From positions 161,061 to 225,060 of the forward strand of contig JAJYUA010000002.1 of assembly GCA_021792755.1 (NCBI GenBank): 64,000 nucleotides of DNA. The letters run 5' to 3'. Made by a program: the position numbers and the translations under genes. Below the pieces are notes generated by a model. It ran no database searches. It saw nothing but the letters and a program-made list of their open reading frames with translations, and was not told the origin of the DNA. Positions 17,729-28,104 of the stretch are shown one piece after another; position 1 is the stretch's first letter, and the number at the start of each line of letters is the position of its first letter. The DNA comes from Pseudomonadota bacterium (GTDB taxonomy: Bacteria; Pseudomonadota; Gammaproteobacteria; Steroidobacterales; Steroidobacteraceae).

Positions 17729-19321
17729 TCAGAACAGCTTCGCAATTGCGCCCGAGGCGATGAAGGCACGCATCGGACGCAGCAGCCGCGGCGGCAGGAT
17801 GGGCCTGGGCACCGCGCGCGCGCCGAGCTGCATGATCCAAAGTCCGCGCCGGGTGAGCTTCGGCCAGTGCGGCAGCCCGGCCCCGTTCGGATCGCCGGTT
17901 TTCACGAAGTTGACCCAGTAGCGCGACATGCGGCGCGAGATCGTCCAGTCGAGGGCGGTGAAATGCCGCTGGGGCGCCGCCGCGAGGGTCTCGAAGACAT
18001 AAGGAATCTCCGAGGAGTGAAACACCCGCCACACACGCGAGCGAGGTCCGGGCTCCACGTGCGTCCACAGGTAGGCGTAAATGTGCGAGCGTGCGTGGGC
18101 GAGCCGCAGGCGGCTCCACCGATACAGAGCGGCGAGTCCCAGGTCGCGCCGCACCGCCCTGAGCGCCCGCGCACGGGCGGTCGCGCTCGGGGCCGGGAAC
18201 AGGCGGGCGAAGCGCGGCGCGAGGGCGCCGAAGGTTCTCGCCAGGTAGGCGTGCCAGGCGGCGCGGCTCAACTTGACGGGATTGGCGTGAAAGCCGGTGT
18301 TCTCATCGGCGTTCATGCCGAGGAGGACCGGTGTGCGCGCAAAGCGGCCCCGGGCGAGCAGTCGCTCGGGCACGGCGGGCAGCAGTTTGCCGTCGACGAT
18401 CGGCATGATGAGCGGACTCGTCATCGCCGCGGCGGTGGTCGTGAGTCGAGCCGCTGGCAGCGCGCGCAGCGCCGCCGGCGTGCTCGCTCCCCTGGCGCGC
18501 GCGAACGCCTCGCCGGCACGCTCGGCCGCCGCCAGCGACGGTGTGGGCAGGGAGTCAGGCAGACCGCTCTCGGCGATGGCCCGGGCAAACAAACCCGCGG
18601 CAAGCGGCGAGACGATGAGCTCCTGCACGGCTATCGCGCCGGCCGACTGGCCGGCGACGGTGACGGCGCGGGGGTTGCCGCCGAAGGCGCCGATGTTGCG
18701 GCGCACCCAGCGCAGCGCCGCGATCATGTCCTGCAGGCCCCAGTTGCCGGGCGGCTCGTGCAGGCGCTTCGCTTGCGCCGCGAGCGCCGGGTCGGTGAAG
18801 AAGCCGAGCACCCCCAGCCGGTAGTTGATCGTGACCACGATGATGCCCCGTGCCGCGAGGTGCCGCCCGTTGTAGATCGGCACCGAGCCGGAGCCGGAGA
18901 TGAACGCCCCGCCCGGAATCCACACCATGACCGGCAGCGGCTGCGCGGCGTGCGATGGCGTCCAGATGTTCAGGTACAGGCAGTTCTCGCTCACCCGCCC
19001 GTGCACCACGTACTCCGCGGACCATGGGCCGATACCGTGCGGCGTGAGCGTCTGCAGGCAGCTCGGCGCGAAGTGTTGAGCGAGGCGCACCCCGCGCCAG
19101 GGCCGCAGCGGCTGCGGCGCACGCCAGCGGTTCACGCCGGTCGGCGGGGCGGCGTAGGGCACGCCGAGGAAGGCCTCAACGCCGCCTTCGCGCAGCCCGA
19201 GCAACTCGCCGTCTGCCACGCGCACGCGCGGGGCATGGACTGCGGCGTGACCGGCGCCCGCCCGGCAGAGGGCGGCGAGAGTCAGCATCGCGAGTCGCGG
19301 CGGCGCGTCTCGTTTCATCAT
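17729..19321 (-). CDS. Secreted type B carboxylesterase
   Basis: This 530-residue alpha/beta hydrolase has an N-terminal signal peptide (about 1-27, cut near AGHA). Family blocks appear in order: FLGVPYAAPPTG, SENCLYLNIWTP, VMVWIPGGAFISGSG (oxyanion hole), and the nucleophile elbow VAGQSAGAIAVQELI. The acid is in GMNADENTGF and the catalytic His in VFHSSEIPYVF. It should hydrolyse carboxylic esters in the periplasm or outside the cell. It is a single-gene unit; the physiological substrate is unknown. Confidence 0.9.
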   Translation of the reverse strand: MMKRDAPPRLAMLTLAALCRAGAGHAAVHAPRVRVADGELLGLREGGVEAFLGVPYAAPPTGVNRWRAPQPLRPWRGVRLAQHFAPSCLQTLTPHGIGPWSAEYVVHGRVSENCLYLNIWTPSHAAQPLPVMVWIPGGAFISGSGSVPIYNGRHLAARGIIVVTINYRLGVLGFFTDPALAAQAKRLHEPPGNWGLQDMIAALRWVRRNIGAFGGNPRAVTVAGQSAGAIAVQELIVSPLAAGLFARAIAESGLPDSLPTPSLAAAERAGEAFARARGASTPAALRALPAARLTTTAAAMTSPLIMPIVDGKLLPAVPERLLARGRFARTPVLLGMNADENTGFHANPVKLSRAAWHAYLARTFGALAPRFARLFPAPSATARARALRAVRRDLGLAALYRWSRLRLAHARSHIYAYLWTHVEPGPRSRVWRVFHSSEIPYVFETLAAAPQRHFTALDWTISRRMSRYWVNFVKTGDPNGAGLPHWPKLTRRGLWIMQLGARAVPRPILPPRLLRPMRAFIASGAIAKLF

Positions 19322-19660
19322 GTTCCTCGAATCAACGCTTCGCCGATGAGCGCGAACTCAACTGCCTCACGCGCGCTTTGACCGCAGGGCCGGGAGGCGC
19401 TTGGCCGTCCGCAATCGAGTGCAACGATATCAGCAATCGAAAGGGAGCGCTACCATACGGGCGGGGTCAACTGCTTCGGCGGACGCGACATGCAGCGGGC
19501 GGCCTTACGCTGCAGCGCCCGGGGTAGCGCCAGCTTGCGGTTCGAGCCAATGGGGTGGCGAGTCTGGTCCCGTGCGATGAGCATTTCATCGATCGGTGCC
19601 GCTCGCTCATGGTCAATGTCACTCGCCGGCCTGAGGGTGCGAAGTCAGGGTGTCGTGGCA
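19322..19660. other. Intergenic stretch, no gene seen
   Basis: This lies between the second PAP2 gene and the carboxylesterase gene, both on the minus strand. It probably carries the esterase promoter, but I cannot name the boxes. No repeats are visible. Confidence 0.4.
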
Positions 19661-20467
19661 CTAGCCTCGGCCGAGCGCCAGGGAGAAGGTGAGCAGTCCG
19701 CCGCCGGGCAGGGGCGAGAACGCCACCAGCCGGCGCGGGTCGTTCAGCCCCATGAAGGCGCGAGTGAAGAAATCGGCGCAGAAGTTGCCGAGCGCCATGC
19801 CGAACAGGGTGTCGGACGGATAGTGCCATCCGCCCTCGATGCGCGCCCAGGCGGTGGCGAAGGTGAGTCCGTGCAGGCCCGCATCGAGCGCGTCGCGCAC
19901 GCCCTGATCCATGGGAATCTGCTCGAGATTGAGCATCGCGAGCCTGGTGTACACGGCGGAGGCCGTGGTGTGATTCGAAGGGAAGCTGTGATCGTTGGCG
20001 TGGTTCGGCCGTTCGCGGTGGACCGAGCGGCTGATCAGGGTGTTCGATTCGATCGCGGTGGTGGCCGCGACCAGGTTGACGAGGTAGCCCTTGGCCTTGT
20101 CCTCGAGCCAGCTCTTGCCGAAGCGGCCGCTCGGGGCGAACAGAATCGCCGCGATGTCCATTCCGACCGAGGCGCTGCGCAGCCGGTAGCTCCATCGCGT
20201 GGCATTCGCGTTCGAGCCGAAAATCGGGGTGTGCGTGCGGCCCCAGCGCGAGAGGCGGTGATCGAGGTTGCCCGCCTGCAGCGCCGCTGCGCCGGCAAGC
20301 GGAGCCCACACCCACGGGTCGGTGACCGCAGACAGCGCCGCGCGGCGCAGCCGGGCCCAGCCCGGCCGCACCGTGACATTCCCGCCCCAGTTGCCGTTGG
20401 CGGGCAGCGTCGCGCAGCCGGTGAGCGCAAGCGCCGCCAGCGCAAGCGCCGCCCGCAGCCGGCGCAT
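19661..20467 (-). CDS. PAP2-family phosphatase, lipoprotein
   Basis: This 268-residue protein has a lipoprotein signal (LALTGCATLPA, Cys about residue 18). The PAP2 (acid phosphatase/haloperoxidase) motifs are spread over residues 100-225: KAKGYLVN, then RERPNHANDHSFPSNHTTAS with the catalytic His, then RIEGGWHYPSDTLFG. It probably dephosphorylates a lipid phosphate or pyrophosphate at the cell envelope. Its ATG directly follows the stop of the other PAP2 gene (TGAATG), so the two are cotranscribed. Confidence 0.85.
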   Translation of the reverse strand: MRRLRAALALAALALTGCATLPANGNWGGNVTVRPGWARLRRAALSAVTDPWVWAPLAGAAALQAGNLDHRLSRWGRTHTPIFGSNANATRWSYRLRSASVGMDIAAILFAPSGRFGKSWLEDKAKGYLVNLVAATTAIESNTLISRSVHRERPNHANDHSFPSNHTTASAVYTRLAMLNLEQIPMDQGVRDALDAGLHGLTFATAWARIEGGWHYPSDTLFGMALGNFCADFFTRAFMGLNDPRRLVAFSPLPGGGLLTFSLALGRG

Positions 20468-21340
20468 TCAGAAGTCCTTGACGAAGCCGACCGACACGCC
20501 GCGCGGCAGGATCTCGACCAGCAGCGGAATCTTGCGTTGCGAGGCCCAGTAGCCGAAGGCGGAGCCGAGTATCCAGCCGGCGAGAACATCCGATTGCCAG
20601 TGCCCCTGGCTCCTCATGCGCCCATAGGCGTCATAGATGGGCAACAGCTCCGCGGCCCAAATCCACGGATACCGGTGCCGGTAGTGCAGGATGAAGGGTG
20701 TGACGAAACTCGCCTGCAGCGTGACCTCGCCGCTCGGGAAGCTTTGGGACATGCCGTCGAAGAAGGCGTTTGGCCCCTTGCCCTGGAAGGGCCGTGCGCG
20801 GCGAAAGGCGTATTTTAGAGCATCGGCGGCGAAGCCGGCGAACACCGATGAATCCGCCGCCTGCCAGAACACATGACCAAGCCCCTTGTGGTTGCCGAGC
20901 ACCAGCGCGCCGGCGGCCTCGAAGGCCACGGTGCCGTATTCCAGCCCCAACTGATTCGAGCGGGACAAAATCCCGTTCTTGTCCTGCCTCGTCAATCGGT
21001 AATCGATGCCGAAGGGCCCGTGACTGGTCCCTTCGTGGATTCTCATCGCGGTAAGAAAAGCCACCAGGCCCGCGGTCGGCAGCACCCAGGGCCGTCGCCA
21101 CCACGCGCGGGGCTTCAGCCGGAACTTGTGTGCCTTCGGCTGGCTCGAGGCGCCCGTTTGCCTCGGCGATGCGCTCGATTCGGTCGATGACCGGGAGGCG
21201 GGCGAGGAAGCGGCGCCGGGCGACCCGTCGTCGGCGCGGGCACGGGCGATGGGCGCCAGCAACACCACAAACAGCGCCAACAGCACCGTGGCGAGAGGGC
21301 GGGGGGGACCGGGGCGGGCGGAAGTGAAACGACTCGTCAT
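20468..21340 (-). CDS. PAP2-family phosphatase
   Basis: This 290-residue protein has a signal peptide or membrane anchor (ATVLLALFVVLLAPIARA), a low-complexity Ser/Ala linker and a PAP2 core. The motifs are KYAFRRARPFQGKG, SQSFPSGEVTLQASF and GHWQSDVLAGW. The middle motif reads SGE where the usual SGH holds the catalytic His, so activity may be altered. The start at 21340 (MTSRFTSA) is favoured because a GAGG lies upstream. It is the first gene of a two-gene PAP2 unit. Confidence 0.82.
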   Translation of the reverse strand: MTSRFTSARPGPPRPLATVLLALFVVLLAPIARARADDGSPGAASSPASRSSTESSASPRQTGASSQPKAHKFRLKPRAWWRRPWVLPTAGLVAFLTAMRIHEGTSHGPFGIDYRLTRQDKNGILSRSNQLGLEYGTVAFEAAGALVLGNHKGLGHVFWQAADSSVFAGFAADALKYAFRRARPFQGKGPNAFFDGMSQSFPSGEVTLQASFVTPFILHYRHRYPWIWAAELLPIYDAYGRMRSQGHWQSDVLAGWILGSAFGYWASQRKIPLLVEILPRGVSVGFVKDF

Positions 21341-21598
21341 GATGAGTTTCAACCTCGTTCGTGGACCAAGCACGGTCTTGCCTCGCAACCGGGCGCGACC
21401 TGCGGATGCCACAACACGATGTCTCGGCCGCATCCGCCAGGTCCGCGCGCCGGCCGTCTTGAGCTCGAGCCGCGCTCCGGACGGAATATTCTATCATAAA
21501 CTTTATCGCGCAAAGTACAAGCAAGCCGAAGGCGTCGCGCGCGCCACCCCTGGCGCCGAGCGCCCGGCCGCCCTCGCGCATCGACGGCGCGAGCGCCT

Positions 21599-21988
21599 TC
21601 AGCCGCGCGCCGCGGCCGCTCGGGCCGCGGGAGCCGCGTCAGCACCGAGCGCCTCGGCGGCATCGACGAGCACCTGCTCGAGCACCGCCAGGTACTCGAG
21701 CAAGCGCCTGCGGCCAAGGGCGGTGAGCCGGCACATCGTTTGCGGCCGGCCGGGCCCGATTTCCCGCGCGACGGTGATGAGCTTCTCGGTCTGCAGCAAC
21801 TGCAGGTGACGGCTGAGGTTGCCGTCCGTCAGGTCGCACAGCTCCAACAGCTCACCGAAGGAGAGACCCTTCGGATGAGCGAGCAGCGAGGCGAGAATGC
21901 TCAGCCGCGCGCGCTCGTGGATGATCCGGTCCAGTCCGCGGTAGGCGAACCGGCGCGACTGCTCCTTCTTCGCATTACGAGATGTCAT
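21599..21988 (-). CDS. Winged-helix transcriptional regulator (ArsR/MarR-like)
   Basis: This 129-residue DNA-binding protein carries one winged-helix domain: RARLSILASLLAHPKGLSFG, then the recognition helix LTDGNLSRHLQLLQ, then a wing around GPGRPQTMCRLTALGRRRL. The fold fits the small regulators often paired with an integral membrane protein of unknown role. The start lies 14 bp inside the end of the upstream membrane-protein gene, so the two are coupled. No metal-binding cysteine cluster is visible. The ligand is unknown. Confidence 0.8.
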   Translation of the reverse strand: MTSRNAKKEQSRRFAYRGLDRIIHERARLSILASLLAHPKGLSFGELLELCDLTDGNLSRHLQLLQTEKLITVAREIGPGRPQTMCRLTALGRRRLLEYLAVLEQVLVDAAEALGADAAPAARAAAARG

Positions 21989-22592
21989 TTGCCTCCCAAT
22001 GGCCGAAGCGCAGCACGGCCGCAACGAGAATCTGCCCGATCCCGAACGGAACACCCATCGCCCACGGCGACAGCGCGCACGCGTCCCTGCCGCCCGCGAG
22101 CAGGATCAAGCCGGTGCTGAGGTACCACAGCCCCACCGCGAACATGGGGCGCGGAAGGAGCCGGCACGAGGAGAATACGCCCAGGCTGAAGATGACCTGC
22201 CAGAGCCCGGGCAGCATCCATACTTCCGGCGCCGCATCGTGCGCGATCACCGCGGTGATCAGCAGGCCCGCCACAATGGAGGGGAGAAACTCCCCGCCGG
22301 CGGATCGCAGCATGGGCAGCGCGAGGGTGGAATGGCGGCGCCGTACCCGCAAGACGGTCTCGACGCTGATGAGCGCCAACGACAACGCCGCCGTGCCGAC
22401 CCAAAGCTTCAAGTACACGCCGGGGTGGCGTGCGGGGCTGTTGATCAGTGCCCCCTGCAAAGCGGCGGCGATGCCCGCCAATACACCCGTGCCCGCCAGT
22501 GTCAGCGGGTCGTAACCGCGAAACTCCGTGGCGCGAGCGACCTGACCTCGGATCGCTTCAATCTGCGCCAACGCTCTGCGTAAATCGCTCAT
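21975..22592 (-). CDS. Integral membrane protein paired with a winged-helix regulator
   Basis: This 205-residue protein starts with a cytoplasmic helix (MSDLRRALAQIEAIRGQVARA) and then shows about six hydrophobic segments, for example LAGTGVLAGIAAALQGAL and MFAVGLWYLSTGLILLAG. I recognise no catalytic motif. The coupled regulator gene downstream suggests that the protein transmits a membrane signal or is regulated with it. No function can be assigned. Confidence 0.7.
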   Translation of the reverse strand: MSDLRRALAQIEAIRGQVARATEFRGYDPLTLAGTGVLAGIAAALQGALINSPARHPGVYLKLWVGTAALSLALISVETVLRVRRRHSTLALPMLRSAGGEFLPSIVAGLLITAVIAHDAAPEVWMLPGLWQVIFSLGVFSSCRLLPRPMFAVGLWYLSTGLILLAGGRDACALSPWAMGVPFGIGQILVAAVLRFGHWEANDIS

Positions 22593-23033
22593 GTGGACCG
22601 TCCAGGCGGCGATTATGGCCGAACGACGCACATCAGCGTCAAGTCTCTCGGCCGTGGCGCAGGCCGCCCGCTCTTAAGGCGGCAGGCGCGGGTCTTGCCG
22701 CATCCGACCCCCGGTGGTGAATGGACAGCCGCTCGCGCAGCCTTCACAATGGCGCGCCGCAACGGTGCCGGCTGAGAGAGATCTCTTCGGACTTAAATGC
22801 GCTGCGGCCAAGGCGCGGACCGCGATTGTCCTTCGGTAGCGATACATCCGCTGCACGATGAGCCGCCCTTCGCCTAGGCCGCCTGCGCGGCTCGGCGCGC
22901 ATGTGACGAGCGGCGTTTCGCGGCTTGTCAACTGCCGGCGGCCGCCGATCACGCTCCGGCGAGCGAACGGAAGCACGTCGATGTCGCATTTGAGCAAGCA
23001 CTTCTCGTTTCCTTTCGGCAGCGTGCGCTCGGT
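22593..23033. other. Divergent intergenic region, no gene seen
   Basis: This separates the minus-strand membrane-protein gene from the plus-strand hydantoinase gene and should hold both promoters. I could not place convincing boxes, and the translations are featureless. Confidence 0.4.
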
Positions 23034-25091
23034 ATGAACAACGGCAGTTCGGTTGAAACCTCGATGTCCTGTCCGGAGCTTCGGATCGGATTCGACACGG
23101 GCGGCACTTACACGGATGCGGTGGTCCTCGATGGCGAGCGCCGCGTCATCGCGAGCGCCAAGGCGCTCACCACCCATTGGGACCTGTCGGTCGGGCTGCA
23201 AGCGGCGCTCCGGTCGGTCCTGGACTCGCTGCCCGATGGCGCCCGCCGCCACGTCTCGCTCGTGTCGGTCTCGACGACGCTCGCGACGAATGCGGTGGTC
23301 GAGAACCGCTTCAGCCCGATTTGCGCCCTCCTCGCCGGCTTCAACGAGCGGATGGTGGAGCAGGCCGGCCTGAAGGGTGTCGGAGCGGCGGTCGTGCGGG
23401 TGCGCGGCGGACACGACCCGACAGGCCGGGAGGAGGAGCCGCTCGATGAGGCGGCGGTCGAAGCGGCGGTGCGGGAGTTCGGGCCGCGGGTCGAGGCCTT
23501 CGCGGTTGCGGCGCAGTTCTCGGTGCGCAACCCGGAGCACGAGCTGCGGATGCGAGATCAGATCCGGCGCCTGAGCGGCAAGCCGGTCACTTGCAGCCAT
23601 GAGCTCACCTCGCAGTTGAACGCCCCCAAGCGGGCCCTGACCGCCGCGCTCAATGCGCGCCTGGTGCCCCATATCCGGCATTTGCTGACGGCCCTGCGCC
23701 AGAGCCTGCGCCAGCAGGCGATCGAGGCGCCGTTGATGATCGTAAAGGGCGATGGAACCCTGATGAGAGCCGAGGTTGCTCTCGAGTATCCGGTCGAGAC
23801 CGTGCTGTCGGGACCGGCGGCGAGCGTGGTGGGGGCGGCGTTTCTCACGGGGCTCGCGGACTTCGCCGTCGCCGACATGGGCGGGACCACAACCGACGTG
23901 GCGATCATCGCCGGCGAGCGTCCGGTGGTGCGCGCCGACGGCGCGGTGATCGGAGGGTGGCGGACGATGGTTGAAGCCGTCGACGTGCACACCTGCGGCC
24001 TCGGCGGCGACAGCGAGGTGCGCATCGATCGGGATGGACGCATCACGATCGGCCCGCGCAGAGTGCTGCCGTTGAGTCTGCTCGCCCATCAGTTCCCCGC
24101 GGTGCTGGCGGAGCTCGCGCTGCTCGCCGGCGCGCAGCACCTGCCGCCGTTCGCCGGACAGTTCGGTCATCGAAATCCCGGACGAGAGCCGGGGGCGCAT
24201 CTGGATCGGCTCGAGCAGCGCATCTGGGAGGCGCTCGGCGCGACACCGCAACGGCTCGATGCGGTGGCGCGCACCGCCCAGGGCGTCGAGGCGCTGCAAC
24301 ACCTGGTGGACCGGGGGCTTGCGACCATCGCGGGATTCACGCCGAGCGATGCGTTGCACGTGCTCGGCCGCCAGAGCGGCTGGAGCCCGGATGCCGCCCG
24401 GCTCGGCGCGGCGATCCTCGCGACCGAAGAGCGCAATGAGCGCGCGCGCGCCGGCAAGGACACGCCGGAGGGGCTGTGCGGGCGAGTCTATGAGCAGGTT
24501 ATCCGGCGGGCGGCGAGGGTGGTGTTGGAAAGCGCACTGGCGCAGGACCCCGGCGTCGAGCCGCACGAGGGGCGCTGGGGCCCGCTCGGGATTCTGATCG
24601 ATCGCACGGTCGAGGGCAGCCCGATCTCCCGGCTGCTCGATGCCCGGCTGCATCTGTCCGTCCCGCTCGTGGCCATCGGTGCACCGGCCGCGGCGTTTTA
24701 TGCGGAAGTCGCGCGCCGCCTCGGCGCGCGACTGATCGTTCCCGAGCATGCCGCCGTGTGCAATGCGGTGGGCGCGGTGGCCGGGGTGGTCTCGGAGACC
24801 TGCGAGGTGCTGGTGAACCAGCCGGAGTGGCGGGTGTTTCGGGTGCACGATCCGGCGGGCATCCGGGATTTCCGCGAGGCCGCGGAGGCGATCGAGGCGG
24901 CGAAGGATGTCTCGCGCGCGCTTGCGCTGGCGGCGGCGCGTCGCGCCGGTGCGAGCGACCCCCACGTGGAGACGTCCGTCATCGAGCGGCGCGCCCAGGC
25001 CCGCTCAGGCGACGAGTATCTGGCGGAGGCGACCGTGCGCTCGCGCGCGACGGGCCGCCCGGCGACGGGTCGTGCGCTAGCCTCGGGCTAG
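23034..25091 (+). CDS. Hydantoinase/oxoprolinase family protein, HyuA type
   Basis: This 685-residue ATP-dependent amidohydrolase is of the HyuA/OplA-N family. The N-terminal nucleotide-binding motif is GFDTGGTYTDAVVLDGE (about residues 19-35). The second is VADMGGTTTDVAIIAGERP (about 281-299). VSTTLATNAVVENR and VLSGPAASVVGA are also typical. HyuA usually works with HyuB to open hydantoins, oxoproline or acetone-type substrates by carboxylation or hydrolysis. No HyuB gene lies beside it, so it is an orphan subunit here and its substrate is unknown. Confidence 0.88.
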   Translation: MNNGSSVETSMSCPELRIGFDTGGTYTDAVVLDGERRVIASAKALTTHWDLSVGLQAALRSVLDSLPDGARRHVSLVSVSTTLATNAVVENRFSPICALLAGFNERMVEQAGLKGVGAAVVRVRGGHDPTGREEEPLDEAAVEAAVREFGPRVEAFAVAAQFSVRNPEHELRMRDQIRRLSGKPVTCSHELTSQLNAPKRALTAALNARLVPHIRHLLTALRQSLRQQAIEAPLMIVKGDGTLMRAEVALEYPVETVLSGPAASVVGAAFLTGLADFAVADMGGTTTDVAIIAGERPVVRADGAVIGGWRTMVEAVDVHTCGLGGDSEVRIDRDGRITIGPRRVLPLSLLAHQFPAVLAELALLAGAQHLPPFAGQFGHRNPGREPGAHLDRLEQRIWEALGATPQRLDAVARTAQGVEALQHLVDRGLATIAGFTPSDALHVLGRQSGWSPDAARLGAAILATEERNERARAGKDTPEGLCGRVYEQVIRRAARVVLESALAQDPGVEPHEGRWGPLGILIDRTVEGSPISRLLDARLHLSVPLVAIGAPAAAFYAEVARRLGARLIVPEHAAVCNAVGAVAGVVSETCEVLVNQPEWRVFRVHDPAGIRDFREAAEAIEAAKDVSRALALAAARRAGASDPHVETSVIERRAQARSGDEYLAEATVRSRATGRPATGRALASG

Positions 25092-25392
25092 AGCCCGAAG
25101 GCGCCGGCGAGGAAAAGCGCCCCATCTTGACGCACCTGTCGCGTGCCCGCCCGTCCGGCTCGTCGCGACGGCGGCCGCCGCGACGGGTCTTCCCGCGAGA
25201 AGACACTGCGTCCGTCCGAGGAGCACTGTAACGCCTCGGCGTCTGTCGGGCATGGCGGCGCACTGCCTCTGAGGAGTTTCCCACCGACCGGCGGTCGACC
25301 CCGAGCCATGAAGCATCACGAGCGGCCGCCCAGGCACAGGGAGTGTGCCCCGCCGCCGCCCCGCCCGGGCCCGCACGTGACAGCTCATGCGC
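25092..25392. other. Intergenic stretch, no gene seen
   Basis: This lies between the convergent ends of the hydantoinase gene and the small membrane-protein gene. No hairpin with a T-tract or coding pattern stands out. Confidence 0.4.
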
Positions 25393-25614
25393 TCAGCGGC
25401 GTGCGCTCTTGAGCCGCCATCGCCGCAGCGCCACGATCGCCCAGACGGCCTCGACGATTCCGAATGGCCATGCGCCTTGCAGAAATCCGTATGCGGAGCC
25501 CAATGCGCACGCGGCGGCAAAGCCGAGGATGCAAAGGGGGTTGCGATCCTCGAGCGAATAGAAGACCAGCATCGCGGTCACCGCGAACAGGCCGAAAAGG
25601 GTGAGCGCGCTCAT
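25393..25614 (-). CDS. Small conserved two- or three-helix membrane protein
   Basis: This 73-residue protein has the segments LTLFGLFAVTAMLVFYSLED, ILGFAAACALGSAYGFLQGAW and GIVEAVWAIVALRRW, ending in a basic tail. The pattern matches a widespread group of small uncharacterised proteobacterial membrane proteins. It is divergent from the repressor gene. No function is known. Confidence 0.7.
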   Translation of the reverse strand: MSALTLFGLFAVTAMLVFYSLEDRNPLCILGFAAACALGSAYGFLQGAWPFGIVEAVWAIVALRRWRLKSARR

Positions 25615-25733
25615 GTCGGGCGATGGTGCGGGGATCGAGCGCCGAGTTCAAGCATGGACTTCAGAGCGCACGGCTCGGTTTGCACGATCGCCGCCCGAGA
25701 TCCCATCGCCTATACGCAGGCTCGGTCGCGGGA

Positions 25734-25754
25734 TATAATACCCCCCTAGAGTAT
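25734..25754 (+). promoter_or_regulatory. -10 box merged with a C-tract operator for the FrmR/RcnR-type repressor
   Basis: A consensus TATAAT at 25734-25739 runs straight into a C6 tract (25741-25746) flanked by the inverted ATAC (25738-25741) and GTAT (25751-25754). FrmR and RcnR operators have this form, a C or G run inside a short A/T dyad. The repressor start codon is at 25769, behind GAGGG at 25756-25760. Repressor bound here would block its own transcription and that of the ATPase. Confidence 0.75.
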
Positions 25755-25768
25755 CGAGGGCCGAGACG

Positions 25769-26047
25769 ATGAGTCACACGACGCGCGAGAAAACCAAGCT
25801 GCTCTCGAGGGTTCGCCGTATCCGGGGTCAGGTCGAGGCGCTCGAGCGGGCGCTCGAGGCGGAACGGGGCTGCGCGGAGGTGCTGCAGCAGATCGCCGCC
25901 GTGCGCGGCGCCATCAACGGCCTGATGCTCGAGGTCATGGAGGACCACATCGAGAGGCACATCGCCGGGGCGCAGCTCGCAACCGAGGCCCGGCGGCGCG
26001 AGGGCGCCGATGAGTTGATCGAAGTGATGCGCACCTACTTGCGCTAG
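25769..26047 (+). CDS. Metal-responsive repressor, RcnR/FrmR (CsoR) family
   Basis: This 92-residue all-helical repressor is of the DUF156 family. It holds His3, Cys35, His60 and His64, the set that binds Ni/Co in E. coli RcnR, in the context GCAEVLQQIAAVRGAINGLM. FrmR, the formaldehyde sensor, shares Cys35 and His60 but starts with Pro2 and lacks His64. The ligand set therefore argues for a metal sensor rather than formaldehyde; Ni/Co is inferred. A matching operator lies upstream and a P-type ATPase gene starts 30 bases downstream. Confidence 0.85.
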   Translation: MSHTTREKTKLLSRVRRIRGQVEALERALEAERGCAEVLQQIAAVRGAINGLMLEVMEDHIERHIAGAQLATEARRREGADELIEVMRTYLR

Positions 26048-26076
26048 GCGCCACGCGAGGGGCTGCGGGTTTCCCG

Positions 26077-28104
<2,028 letters not shown>

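Noticed and set aside
22674..24965. 763-codon minus-strand open frame opposite the hydantoinase gene
   Set aside because: Codon use and conserved motifs are all on the plus strand (HyuA); the antisense reading is low-complexity.
25769..26047. Formaldehyde sensor FrmR
   Set aside because: His3 and His64 are present, Pro2 is not, and no formaldehyde dehydrogenase gene is adjacent; the ATPase neighbour supports a metal sensor.
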